A stretch of DNA of 64,000 bases from Bostrychus sinensis (GCA_020698575.1 CM036244.1:7116034-7180033), one strand, 5' to 3'. Shown: positions 44,901 through 59,900, numbered from the stretch's first letter. Notes: a model not told the origin generated them from the letters alone. Program-made: numbers and translations.

Positions 44901-47900
44901 ACAGCTCCTCACAGTTTGTTCTACAGCTCCTCACAGTTTGTTCTACATCTCTTCAGTTTGTTCTGCAGCTCCTCACAGTTTGTTCTACAGCTCCTCACAG
45001 TTTGTTCTACAGCACCTCACAGTGTGTTCTACATCTCTTCAGTTTGTTCTACAGCTCTCCTCACAGTTTGTCCTACATCTCTTCAGTTTGTTCTGCAGCG
45101 CCTCACAGTTTGTTTGCAGCTCCTCACAGTTTGTTCTACATCTCTTCAGTTTGTTCTGCAGCTCCTCACAGTTTGTTCTACATCTCTTCAGTTTGTTCTG
45201 CAGCTCCTCACAGTTTGTTCTACAGCTCCTCACAGTTTGTTCTACATCTCTTCAGTTTGTTCTGCAGCGCCTCACAGTTTGTTTGCAGCTCCTCACAGTT
45301 TGTTCTACATCTCTTCAGTTTGTTCTGCAGCTCCTCACAGTTTGTTCTACAGCTCCTCACAGTTTGTTCTACATCTCTTCAGTTTGTTCTGCAGCGCCTC
45401 ACAGTTTGTTTGCAGCTCCTCACAGTTTGTTCTACAGCTCCTCACAGTTTGTTCTACTGCTCTTCAGTTTGTTCTACATCTCTTCAGTTTGTTCTACAGC
45501 TCCTCACAGTTTGTTCTACAGCTCCTCACAGTTTGTTCTACATCTCTTTAGTTTGTTCTGCAGCTCCTCACAGTTTGTTCTGCAGCTCCTCACAGTTTGC
45601 TCTACAGCTCCTCACAGTTTGTTCTACTGCTCTTCAGTTTGTTCTACAGCTCTCTTCAGTTTGTTTGCAGCTCTGGTCAAGCACTCGTTTTTTAACACAT
45701 TTTTCCTGATGATGTCACTTCCTGTCCTGATGATGCAATTTCCTCTTTGCAGATGAAGCCCTGCCCCCTGAGCTGTCTCTGGGCGGAGTCAGTGACCTCA
45801 TCGCGGCTCACATCCCATCTCTTTCAGGGATTGCTTTTTCCATTAGAGACTCCACCCCCTCAGCACCTCAGCCGCCACCCCCAGATGCCCCGCCCCCCGC
45901 AGTCATTGCTAACAGCATTGCAGCTAGCATCCCTAGCTTAGAGGAGGAAGCTAACATCATGGCTAACCCTGGAGCTAATGCTAACCTGAGGAACATGGTC
46001 AGCTCTTTCTCCGACGTCCAAAGTTTAGCGGGACTGGTTAGCAATGTGGCTAACGCTCCCAAAGCCACGCCCCCTGAAGAGAGGAAGCTCCTCCCTCCTT
46101 CTGCCCCACTTGCATCTGGTCTCACACCTGGACTCACACCTGGACTCACACCTGGATTTACAGGTAACGGGTCTTTTATGAGGTTCATGATGTTTGAAGA
46201 GAAATGTTTTTGGTGTGTCTCAGACAGAGCTGTGTTTGTTATATTAACATGATCTTGAAGTGTTCTTAATGTGATTTTAACGTGATCTTAATGTGATTTT
46301 GATGTGTTCTTAACGCGATCTTAACGTGATCTTGATGTGTTCTTAATGCGATCTTAACGTGATCTTGATGTGTTCTTAACGCAATCTTAACGTGATCTTG
46401 ATGTGTTCTTAACGCAATCTTAATGTGATCTTGATGTATTCTTAACGCAATCTTAACATGATCTTAAGGCTTCCATCCACCAAGGCGACGATCGCCCATC
46501 TGAAGCCGTCTTTACAGTTCTTCCACGTTACTCATTTCCGTCCTTTTGATATGTATGTGCCGTCTGCCCCCATCGCTCCAGGACGGAGGCCGTCTGACCA
46601 GTTTTCTGACGATTGGCCTTGTTGTTGAATCGGCGTCTTTGGTCTTTGGCACGAAGCACTCTGATAGGCCTAGCTCTACAGCTGCCGCGCCAATCAGCTC
46701 AGGGAATTTTAGCGGAAGTGACGGAGTGACGAGAGGTGAAAACCTACTGTCACCATTTTAGCATTTTTCGCAGTTCCATGCATAAAGTTATCTTCTTCAA
46801 GTAACAGAGCAGCGGCACCTAATCCACACAAAACAATGTCCAAACCGGCCATTATCACGCTTCTCAAATGTTCAAACAAGCTGAGAACAGTGGCAGACCA
46901 AGGCGCGCTACATGCATATGTACTCCACAAACATTGTGTCACTTCGGTTTATCTTTGTTCACTGGCTAGCGCCATCTGCCACTTTTGGGGGGGGGGGGGG
47001 GGGGGACTCTGTCTTTTTGGTGGCAGTCTGGGAGTCGCCTTGGTGTATCGAGGCCTTTAATGTGATCTTGATGTGTTCTTAATGCAGTCTTAACGTGATC
47101 TTAATGTGATCTTAACGTAATCTTAAAGTGTTCTTAACGCGATCTTAACGTGATCTTAACTTGTTCTTAACGTGTTCTTAATGTGATTTTAACATGATCT
47201 TGATGTGTCCTTAACGCGATCTTAACGTGATCTTGATGTGTTCTTAATACAATCATAACGTGATCTTAACATGATTTGGATGTGTTCTTAACGCAATCTT
47301 AACGTGACCTTGATGTGTTCTTAATGCGATCTTAACTTAATCTTAACATGATCTTAACGTGATCTTGATGTGATCTTAACGTAATCTTAAAGTGTTCTTA
47401 ATGCGATCTTAACGTGATCTTAATGTGATTGTAACGTGATCTTAATGTGTTCTTAACATGTTCTTAACGTGATCTTAACGTAATCTTGATGTGTCCTTCA
47501 CGCGATCTTAACGTGATCTTGATGTGTTCTTAACGCAATCTTAACGTGATCTTTACGTGATTTTGATGTGTTCTTAATGCAATCTTAACGTGATCTTGAT
47601 GTGTTCATAACATGATCTTCATGTGTTCATAACGTGATCTTAACGTAATCTTAATGTAAGCTTGATGTGATCTTAACGTGATCGTAATGTGATCTTAAAG
47701 CGTTCTTAACATGATCTTGATGTGTTCATTAATGCGATCTTAACGTGTTCTCAATGTGTTCTTAATGCGATCTTGGCGTAATCTTGATGTGTTCTTAATG
47801 CGATCTTAACGTGATCTTGATGTGATCTTAACATGATCTTAACGTGATCTTAATGTGATCTTAACGTGTTCTTAACCCTCTGGGCACCCTAAAAATGTAC

Positions 47901-50900
47901 ATACACTCGTTACCTTAGGGACCCATTTGGGAAACGGAAATAGCCATAAAAATGTCAAATATTAATGTTTTTTTTTACTTTTTTCGCATGAAATCCTTTC
48001 TACTACTTCAGCCCTAATCATAGATATTAAGTTTATTTTCATTTGTTAATAATTTATATGTTTTTATGGCCTTTTTGTCGTCAAAAACCCAACTTTTTTA
48101 GATGGCAAAATCACAAAATATGCCCTATTATCCAAAAATGAGTTGCAGAGTGGATCACTTGGGGTAAAGTTATTAGAGCCTTGACTAAGTCAATAATTAA
48201 TAACAACATTGGTTTTGATGCATTTTTATTTTTGGAACAAAGACAGGTTTTTGTAAAAACTTACACTCATTACCTTAAGTACGCGTTTGGGCCCATTGAC
48301 TTCCATTATAATGACAGATTTTTGACATACTGTAATCCTGACATATTATTATACTTTTTTCATGAAAACCTAATAAATCTAAGCCTTTACCTTCAAAATA
48401 AAGGGAAATTAGGTTTTTGGTCAGATTGACCCCTAAACCACCAGGGGCAGCAGAGCTTTATTTTATACATTTTCAATGGAATTCTGTTGTTCTACCTTGC
48501 AAGGTAATGAGTGTATGTAAAGTGCATATCTCCTGTTCTATACACCTTAGAACAGAGGGGGTCATGGCATTTTAAACACCAACTAAAAAATTATTCTGGC
48601 CAAGTTTCACACCAACAGCTTTTAAACTGACTGATTTATTAAGGATCAAAAAAATAAAAACAGTAAAAGTACGCGTTTGGACCCTAGGGTGCCCAGAGGG
48701 TTAAGGTGATCTTAATGTGTTCTTAACACGATCTTAACATGATTTTGATGTGTTCTTAACGCAATCTTAACATGATCTTAACGTGTTCTTGATGTGTTCT
48801 TAACACGATCTTGACGTGATCTTGATGTGATCTTAACGTGATCTTAATATGATCTTAACGTGTTCTTGATGTGTTTTTAACGTGATCTTAAAGTGTTCTT
48901 GAAGTGATCTTAACATTTTTTAAACGTGTTTTAAATTAGTTTTATTCACTTCATGTGTCTCTGTGAACTCCAGCTCGGTCTCAGTTGCAGACGTCTTCAG
49001 TCCGCTCTGTGTTTTAATAAAAATGTGTTTCATGTGTTTATTTTTGTTTTCTCAGATGTAAGCTCTCTGTCGAACCTGGTGAGGTCAGTGCTGGGGCCAA
49101 AGGTCACAGAGGTCACAGAGGTCACAGAGGTCACAGAGGTCACAGAGGTCGCAGCCCAGGAAGGTTTGTTCTTCCCTTTCTGTCACGGTCAGGACCAAGG
49201 AGAGCGACAGAGTTCAGCGACAGCAGTGGGACAGCAGTGGGACAGCAGTGGGACAACAGTGGGACGGCAGTGGGACGGCAGTGGAACAGCAGTGGGACAG
49301 CAGTGGGACAGCAGTGGGACAGTGGGACAGCAGTGGGACAGCAGTGGGACAGCAGTGGGACAGCAGTGGGACGACAGTGGGACAGCAGTGGGACAGCAGT
49401 GGGACGGCAGTGGAACGGCAGTGGAACAGCAGTGGGACAGCAGTGGGACAGTGGGACAGCAGTGGGACAGCAGTGGGACAGCAGTGGAACAGCAGTGGGA
49501 CAGCAGTGGGACAGCAGTGGGACAGCAGTGGGACAGTGGGACAGCAGTGGGACAGTGGGACAGCAGTGGGACGGCAGTGGAACGGCAGTGGAACAGCAGT
49601 GGGACAGCAGTGGGACAGTGGGACAGCAGTGGGACAGCAGTGGGACAGCAGTGGAACAGCAGTGGGACAGCAGTGGGACAGCAGTGGGACAGCAGTGGGA
49701 CAGTGGGACAGCAGTGGGACAGTGGGACAGCAGTGGGACGGCAGTGGGACAGCAGTGGGACAGTGGGACAGCAGTGGGACAGTGGGACAGCAGTGGGACG
49801 GCAGTGGAACGGCAGTGGAACAGCAGTGGGACAGTGGGACAGCAGTGGGACAGCAGTGGGACAGCAGTGGAACAGCAGTGGGACAGCAGTGGGACAGCAG
49901 TGGGACAGCAGTGGGACAGTGGGACAGCAGTGGGACAGTGGGACAGCAGTGGGACGGCAGTGGGACGGCAGTGGAACAGCAGTGGGACAGTGGGACAGCA
50001 GTGGGACGGCAGTGGGACGGCAGTGGAACAGCAGTGGGACAGCAGTGGGACAGCAGTGGGACAGTGGGACAGCAGTGGGACGGCAGTGGGACAGCAGTGG
50101 GACAGCAGTGGGACGGCAGTGGGACAGCAGTGGGACAGCAGTGGGACAGTGGGACAGCAGTGGGACAGCAGTGGGACGGCAGTGGGACGGCAGTGGAACG
50201 GCAGTGGAACAGCAGTGGGACAGCAGTGGGACAACAGTGGGACAGCAGTGGGACAGCAGTGGGACAGCAGTGGGACAGTGGGACAGCAGTGGGACAGCAG
50301 TAGGACAGTGGGACAGCAGTAGGACAGTGGGACAGCAGTGGGACAGCAGTGGGACGGCAGTGGGACGGCAGTGGAACAGCAGTGGGACAGCAGTGGGACA
50401 GCAGTGGGACAGTGGGACAGCAGTGGGACAGCAGTGGGACAGCAGTGGGACGACAGTGGGACAGCAGTAGGACAGTGGGACAGCAGTGGGACAGTGGGAC
50501 AGCAGTAGGACAGCAGTGGGACAGCAGTGGGACAGCAGTGGGACAGCAGTGGGACAGTGGGACAGCAGTAGGACAGCAGTGGGACAGCAGTGGGACAGCA
50601 GTGGGACAGCAGTGGGACAGCAGTGGGACAGTGGGACAGCAGTAGGACAGCAGTGGGACAGCAGTGGGACAGCAGTGGGACAGCAGTGGGACAGTGGGAC
50701 AGCAGTAGGACAGCAGTGGGACAGCAGTGGGACAGCAGTGGGACAGTAGTGGGACAGCAGTGGGACAGCAGTGGGACAGCAGTGGGACAGCAGTGGGACA
50801 GCAGTGGGACGGCAGTGGGACAGTGGGACAGCAGTAGGACAGCAGTAGGACAGCAGTGGGACAGCAGTGGGACAGCAGTGGGACAGCAGTGGGACAGTGG

Positions 50901-53900
50901 GACAGCAGTAGGACAGTGGGACAGCAGTGGGACGGCAGTGGGACAGTGGGACAGCAGTGGGACAGCAGTGGGACAGTGGGACAGCAGTGGGACAGCAGTG
51001 GGACGGCAGTGGGACAGTGGGACAGCAGTGGGACAGCAGTGGGACGGCAGTGGGACAGTGGGACAGCAGTAGGACAGCAGTAGGACAGCAGTGGGACAGC
51101 AGTGGGACAGCAGTGGGACAGCAGTGGGACAGTGGGACAGCAGTAGGACAGTGGGACAGCAGTGGGACGGCAGTGGGACAGCAGTGGGACAGCAGTGGGA
51201 CAGTGGGACAGCAGTGGGACGGCAGTGGGACAGCAGTAGGACAGTGGGACAGCAGTGGGACGGCAGTGGGACAGCAGTGGGACAGCAGTGGGACAGCAGT
51301 GGGACAGCAGTGGGACAGCAGTGGGACAGTGGGACAGCAGTGGGACAGCAGTGGGACAGCAGTGGGACAGTGGGACAGAGACAGAGGAAAGTTTTTGGAA
51401 ACTGTGTTTGCTGTTTTTCAGACTCGACTCAGGCCAAAGTGGAGTACCTGACGATGCTCTCCCATTGGACGAGCCATGGGGAGGGGGGGTCTGAGTCGTC
51501 CAATGAGGAGGAAGAACCTGCAGCCCCGCCGTAAGTGACCTTGCTGTCGGCCAATCAGAACGCTCTGTGATCTGTCACTAATAACACCTGTGTCACATGA
51601 CCCACAGCCCGCCTCCTGAATGCCCCGCCCCCTCACGGCCACCCCCGCCCCCTCCCAGACCTCCCAACCAATCACAGAAGCCGAAAGCCAAGATCCCCAG
51701 GTGAGAAGAAACCGAGGTGAACAGGATACAGTATTTTATACAGTATTATAGTATTATATACAGTATTATAGTATTATATACAGTATTATAGTATTATATA
51801 CAGTATTTTATACAGTATTATAGTATTATATACAGTATTATAGTATTATATACAGTATTATAGTATTATATACAGTATTATAGTATTATATACAGTATTT
51901 TATACAGTATTATAGTATTATTTACCGTATTTTATACAGTATTATAGTATTATATACAGTATTATAGTAATATATACAGTATTATAGTATTATATACAGT
52001 ATTATATACAGTATTATAGTATTATATACAGTATTTTATACAGTATTATAGTATTATTTACCGTATTTTATACAGTATTATAGTATTATATACAGTATTA
52101 TATACAGTATTATAGTATTATATACAGTATTTTATACAGTATTATAGTATTATTTACCGTATTTTATACAGTATTATAGTATTATATACAGTATTATAGT
52201 ATTATATACAGTATTTTATACAGTATTATAGTATTATATACCGTATTTTATACAGTATTATAGTATTATATACAGTATTATAGTATTATATACCGTATTT
52301 TATACAGTATTATAGTATTTTATACAGTATTATAGTATTATATACCGTATTTTATACAGTATTATAGTATTTTATACAGTATTATAGTATTTTATACAGT
52401 ATTATAGTATTATATACAGTATTATAGTATTATATACAGTATTATAGTATTATATACCGTATTATATACAGTATTATAGTATTATATACAGTATTATAGT
52501 ATTATATACCGTATTTTATACAGTATTATAGTATTTTATACAGTATTATAGTATTTTATACAGTATTATAGTATTATATACCGTATTTTATACAGTATTA
52601 TAGTATTTTATACAGTATTATAGTATTATATACAGTATTATAGTATTATAGATACCCATAGCCAGTCTTGGTGATTATCTGGCTGAGGGGGTTCAGACCT
52701 CTGCAGAACAGCAGCAGGGACAGAGCATCTCCTTGGTATATCCCACATTTGATGGACACTTGTGCAATTGGCTTACAGTTGGCCTCAAGGGTGGTCTTCC
52801 ACTGCCTCATCGAGTTTGCAATGAAGGCTCTTAGAGTCCTGTTGATGTTCTAAATCTCCAAGCATTCTATGATCCATGTGTGTGGCATTGAGTCAGAGGC
52901 TTTCTTGTAATCGATCCAGGAGGTGCACAGATTAGTTTGTCTGGCTTTGCAATCCTGAGCGACCGTTCTATCACCAGCAGCTGGTGTTTAGCTTCTCTGG
53001 TGTTTTTCCCAGTGCCCTTTTGTGCTGTGCCCATGTATTGGTCCATGTGCCCATGTATTGGTCCATGTGCCCATGTATTGATCCATGTGCCCATGTATTG
53101 GTCCATGTGCCCATGTATTGATCCATGTGCCCATGTATTGATCCATGTGCCCATGTATTGATCCATGTCATGTATTGGTCCATGTGCCCATGTATTGATC
53201 CATGTGCCCATGTATTGATCCATGTGCCCATGTATTGGTCCATGTGCCCATGTATTGGTCCATGTGCCCATGTATTGATCCATGTGCCCATGTATTGATC
53301 CATGTGCCCATGTTGATCCATGTGCCCATGTATTGATCCATGTGCCCATGTATTGATCCATGTGCCCATGTTGATCCATGTGCCCATGTATTGATCCATG
53401 TGCCCATGTATTGATCCATGTGCCCATGTATTGGTCCATGTGCCCATGTATTGGTCCATGTGCCCATGTATTGGTCCATGTGCCCATGTATTGATCCATG
53501 TGCCCATGTATTGGTCCATGTGCCCATGTATTGATCCATGTGCCCATGTATTGATCCATGTGCCCATGTATTGATCCATGTGCCCATGTATTGATCCATG
53601 TGCCCATGTATTGGTCCATGTGCCCATGTATTGATCCATGTGCCCATGTATTGGTCCATGTGCCCATGTATTGATCCATGTGCCCATGTATTGATCCATG
53701 TGCCCATGTATTGATCCATGTGCCCATGTATTGATCCATGTGCCCATGTATTGATCCATGTGCCCATGTATTGATCCATGTGCCCATGTATTGATCCATG
53801 TGCCCATGTATTGATCCATGTGCCCATGTATTGGTCCATGTGCCCATGTATTGATCCATGTGCCCATGTATTGATCCATGTGCCCATGTATTGATCCATG

Positions 53901-56900
53901 TGCCCATGTTGATCCATGTGCCCATGTATTGATCCATGTGCCCATGTATTGAACCTTAGCCGCTCTGATGCCTGAGCTTCCATGTGGTGGGGGGACAGGT
54001 TATTGGTCGAGAGTTGGATGGGACTGTTCCCTTCAGGGGATCCTTCTGGATCTGATGTGCTCCAGTTTTTCACCTGAGACTCTTCCTCTGATGTCTGCCA
54101 CTGTGATGGTTACTGGTTCTTGTTCAGGGAGGTTGCTGTGGTCTGCTCTTAGATCCAGCAGCCACTGTGCACTGCTGTGGATTTATGTATACACACACAT
54201 TATATACAGAATTATATATAGTGTTACATACAAAGGCTGTATCATGTATATATACAGTATTATATAATCCAAACTAACCAAGCCTAAGGACAATATCACC
54301 ACCACATTCACTACAGATAAATGCAATAACTTCTTGTCATTTTCTTTTCTAAAATCCAAACAATACACAGCTTGCCTCTTCACCCACTGCTCATTTCATT
54401 CCAGAACCTGTACTCAATCTGCCACCATGTCATAGCCTCCCATCCTTCTCACCCCATCCCCCACTGACATTACCAAACTCCTCTCATGAACCTCACCCCC
54501 TGCCACCTGGAGAACATTCCATCGCCACTCAAAACCTGCAGTCCCACTCTTACCCTGCTCACTACCAACATCATAAACACCTCCCCCACCGCCGGTGCTG
54601 TCCTGCCCACACTCAAACTGGCCACAGTCACACCCATACTGAAAAAACCTGGCCTGAACCCTGACAACATGGACGATTTCAGACCCATCTCAATCTCCCA
54701 CTACTCTCCCAAATACTGGAACACTGTGTAATTACCCAACTCCACCAATATCTATCTATAATATGTGATATAAGATATAATATCTATCTATCTACTCAAA
54801 GTCACTAATGACCTCCTCTTTGCCTCCAACTCCGGTTACCTCTCTCTCCTCCTCCTCCTCCTCAACCTCAGCGCAGCTTTCAACACCACTGACCACACAT
54901 CCTCCTCAGCCGCCCACAGTCTGTTGGTATCTCCGGCTGAGCACTCACCTGGTTCATCTCCTACCTCTCAGATCACCACCTCAACCAACAACTGAACATC
55001 CCACATTACCCTTGTCCCCCACGGTGTCCCCCACGGTGTCCCCCAGGGCTCGGTGCTCGCGCCCCTCCTCTTCATTCTCTACATGCTACCCCTTGGACAC
55101 ATCATTTGCCGTCATGGACTCCATTTCCAGTGCTACGCCGATGATACCCAGCAATAGATCTCCACTAAATCCATGTCACCAGTCATCCTCTCCACCATCA
55201 CCACCTGCCTGACTGACATCAAACTCTGGATGAACAATGTCTTCCTCAAACTCAGTGCCAATAAAACAGAACTCCTCAACATCAGACCCAAAACTCTCCT
55301 TTTCTCTGCCCAGGACTTTTCTCTCACCATTAACTCTGCCCATAATTCCATCCGTAACTCCGCCCATAACCTTGGTATCGTAATGGACTCCACCCTCTCA
55401 CTCAAATCCCACATTAACAACATCACCAAAACATTATTCTTCCACCTCCGCAACATCTCGCCCTCTCCGTCCCTCCCTCTCTCACTCCAGAAATACTCCT
55501 CCACACCTTCATCACCTCCAGACTCGACTCCTGCAGCAGCCTTCTCTATGGACTTCCCTCTACCAATCTCCAAAACCTGCAGTACATACAGCCCTCAGCA
55601 GCCCGGTTATCACCTACACCTGCTCCAGAGAACACATCACCCCCGTCCTCCAGCAGCTCCACTGGCTCCCACTACCTCCCTCACCTCACCGACCTTTTCC
55701 ACCGCCACTCCCCCACCTGCCGTCTCCGTTCTGCCCACTCCAAAATCCTGACGCCCATCACCAGAACCAAGCACCGACCTTGGGGGGCCGAGCCTTCGCT
55801 GCTGCTGCCCCAACTCTCTGGAACTCCCTCCCACAGCGCATCAGGAACTCACACTCATTACAAAACTTCAAAACTCAACTCAAACCTCAGCTGTTCAAAC
55901 TGGCCTTTCCATAGTTCTGTTATAACACATATTCTCTTTTTGTTTTATCTTAATTCCTCATGTTAATTATATAAAGTATTTGATATAGTATTATATACAA
56001 CATTATATATAATATTATATACAGTAAACATGTGTTTGCTCCAGAGCTGCCACTCTGAGGGTCTCCAGGAAGAGAGGTTCTGGAGGAACTGGCCCCGGGC
56101 CCCAGAGCCCCTCTGTGGCCCGCTGCAGCTGGCTCGATGTCTGGAAGGGATTCAGGTAAAACTTTGCTCAGTAATGAACTCCCAGAGTTCATTGGTGTCT
56201 CTGACCTCTGACCTCTGTTTCAGGCACAACGTGGTGTGGGCCACGTTCGACGGCCAAGTCATGGCTCTGTGGAAGAAACGCTCTGTGAGTTCTATTTATT
56301 TATCTACTGTATGTTTATTGTTTAGTGTAGTTTATTGAGTTTATTTAGGTAAATAAATACAGTACAGTACACGTATTTCCAATATATCAACAACAAAGAC
56401 TCGTTTTTGCACGGGTACACACACCCACACACACGGTGCATACATACTCACAACAAAACAACTCAAAGCAAAACAACTCACAACAAAACAATAATCAACA
56501 ACAAGGAATGCATCCAAAATGGTTTTCCCAAGACACACACACACATGGAAAATACATAATGTGCATACATTAAATCTACACTGAACAAAAATATAGACAC
56601 GTCACTTTTTTTTGCTCCCATTTTTGATCAGCTGACTTTTTCTAGAGTTGGTCAGGTGTTGGTCAGGTGTTGGTCAGGTGTTGGTCAGGTGTTGACTGTG
56701 GCCTGTGTTGGTCCACTCCCCTTCAGTGGCTGTGAATTTCTGGATATTGGCAGGAACTGGAAGACGCTGTCGTATTCACCGACACAGAGCGTCCCAAACC
56801 TGCTCACCCTAACCCTCTGCAACATGAGGCCGTGCATTATCACGCTGCAACATGAGGCCGTGCATTATCATGCTGCAACATAATTCCGCGCATTATCAAG

Positions 56901-59900
56901 CTGCAACATGAGGCCGTGCATTATCACGCTGCAACATGAGGCCGCGCATTATCACGCTGCAACATGAGGCCGCGCATTATCACGCTGCAACATGAGGCTG
57001 TGCATTATCACGCTGCAACATGAGGCCGTGCATTATCACGCTGCAACATGAGGCCGTGCATTATCACGCTGCAACATGAGGCCGCGCATTATCACGCTGC
57101 AACATGAGGCTGTGCATTATCACGCTGCAACATGAGGCCGTGCATTATCACGCTGCAACATGAGGCCGCGCATTATCACGCTGCAACATGAGGCTGTGCA
57201 TTATCACGCTGCAACATGAGGCCGTGCATTATCACGCTGCAACATGAGGCCGTGCATTATCACGCTGCAACATGAGGCCGCGCATTATCACGCTGCAACA
57301 TGAGGCTGTGCATTATCACGCTGCAACATGAGGCCGTGCATTATCACGCTGCAACATGAGGCCGCGCATTATCACGCTGCAACATGAGGCTGTGCATTAT
57401 CACGCTGCAACATGAGGCTGTGCATTATCACGCTGCAACATGAGGCTGTGCATTATCACGCTGCAACATGAGGCCGTGCATTATCACGCTGCAACATGAG
57501 GCCGTGCATTATCACGCTGCAACATGAAGCCGTGCATTATCACGCTGAAACATAATTTTGTGCATTATCACGCTGCAACATGAGGCCGTGCATTATCACG
57601 CTACAACATGAGGCCGCGCATTATCATGCTGCAACATGATTCTGTGCATTATCACGCTGCAACATGAGGCCGTGCATTATCACGCTGCAACATGAGGCTG
57701 CGCATTATCACGCTGCAACATGAGGCCGTGCATTATCATGCTGCAACATGAGGGCGTGCATTATCACACTGCAACATGAGGCCGTGCATTATCACGCTGC
57801 AACATGAGGCCGTGCATGATCATGCTGCAACATGAGGCCGCACATTATCACGCTGCAACATGAGGCTGTGCATTATCACGCTGCAACATGAGGCCGTGCA
57901 TTATCACGCTGCAACATGGAGCCGTGCATTATCATGCTGCAACATGATTTTGTGCATTATCACGCTGCAACATGAGGCCGTGCATTATCACGCTGCAACA
58001 TGAGGCCGTGCATTATCACGCTGCAACATGGAGCCGTGCATTATCACGCTGCAACATGAAGCTGTGCATTATCACGCTGCAACATGAGGCCGTGCATTAT
58101 CACGCTGCAACATGAGGCCGTGCATTATCACGCTGCAACATGGAGCCGTGCATTATCACTCTGCAACATGAGGCCTAGTGTAGGCGTAGGGATTGTTGCA
58201 GCAGTTGTCTGCTGGTCTCAGATGATCTTGGAGGTAAAGCTGCTGAATGTGGAGGTCCTGGGCTGCTGTGGTCTGTGGTTGAGAGGCCGGTTGAATGCAC
58301 TGCCAAATTCTCTGAGAATTCTCGTGGAGAAGGCTTATGGCAGAAAAATGAACATTCAATTTACAGCTGTGATGGACATTCCTGCAGTCAGCAGCCAACT
58401 GCATGCTCCCTCAAAACTTCATCTGTGGCACTGTGCTGTGATAAAAATGCACATTTTAGAGCGGCCTTTTATTGTGGCCAGCCTAAGGCACAGCTGTGCA
58501 GTATTCATTCTGTGATATGATTTGATATACCCCACCTGTGAGGTGGATGGATGATCTCGACAAAGGAGAAGTGCTCACTAACACAGAGTTCCACAGAACT
58601 GTGAATATTTGAGAAAAATAGGCCTTTTGCGTTCACAGAAAAAGTCTTAGATCTTTGAGTTCAGCGGATTAAAAATGGGAGCAAAATGTTTCATTCTTTG
58701 TTCTTCATTGGCATATTTCCTAAAGGTACTGTGTTTATACATTTCTTTTACAGACTGTGTATGCATTCAGCAAAACCATAGTAAATACATTTGAGATGGT
58801 TTGTTTTGTTTATTGGAGGTGCATGTGATTAACATCGGAAGCGTTTGTTTTGTTCACCAGGACCGCTTCAGTGAAGTGATGTTCCACGTCTCAAACATCA
58901 CCAACATCAAGAAACAGGACAAAGCTCGCTTCTCTGTTTACTTCAGGAAGAAACATTATGATTTCATGGCTCACAGCAATGGTCAGAGTGCCACCTGCTG
59001 GTCACTATACTATATTACACTTTATCTCTCAGTACTAACTTTCTTTATCTCTGAAACATGTTTTACCTCTGTCCCACAGCTGTGCAGGACGGCTGGGTCT
59101 CCTCACTCCTATTGGCTCGGGGCTGCCCTGGCCCCGTCCCCCCGGAGCATCATGGACCAATCACGTTGAAGGAGCCGCGCAGTCGAGCTTATGGCGCCGT
59201 GATTGGTCCGGAGCTGTGGGTTTTTCCAAATAAGGACAGTTTTTCTCTGGGTGTGGCTTCGTTCTCCGTGCAGTTAAACGTGGCATCAGTGAAAGCGACC
59301 GGGAAAAACTCATTCAGCCTAATCACGCCGTACAAGACCTTCAGGTAACTACATGTTAATAATATGTTAATAATATGTTAATACATGTGTATATGATAGC
59401 TGGTAGTGTAGTGTTGTAATGTAGCATTTAGCCACAGGTTTAGCATGCCACATCTATTATGATTATTTCTAAATAAAGCCCGCCCCTTTCCCCAGCCTCT
59501 CTGCTGAGTCGTCCAGAGAGCTGTCCGTCTGGATGGACACGCTCTCCTCCTGCATCAGCAGTTCCCTCGGCAGCAGCCAGGTGGCGCTGCGTCTCTGGGA
59601 CCAGAACCCAAAAAACAAACTGTGCGCAGACTGCGGCGCGGCCAATCCAGAGTGGGCTTCGGTGAATCTGCTGCTGGTGGTGTGCCACATCTGTGCAGGT
59701 GAGGCAGACCAGGCCAGACCAGGCCAGACCAGACCAGGCCAGGTCAGACCAGGTCAGGTCAGACCAGACCAGGCCAGACCAGACCAGGCCAGGTCAGACC
59801 AGACCAGGACAGACTAGGTCAGACCAGGTCAGACCAGGCCAGACCAGGTCAGACCAGACCAGGACAGACTAGGTCAGACCAGGTCAGACCAGGACAGACC

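Larger units (their letters stand above)
46253..48950 (+). repeat. 11-bp TTAA-rich minisatellite (GTGATCTTAAC / GTGTTCTTAAC)
   Basis: About 1.3 kb of degenerate 11-bp units, many containing TTAA, interrupted by two DNA transposons (46467-47056 and 47874-48700). Confidence 0.9.

Noticed and set aside
42207..45756. Very long plus-strand open frames (up to about 1150 codons)
   Set aside because: Three frames are open together over a 22-bp array, the peptides are perfect repeats, and real splice sites flank the array.
49140..51451. VPLLSHCC and GTAVGQQWDSS repeat proteins
   Set aside because: Both strands and three frames are open over an 11-bp array between two phase-matched ARAP exons.
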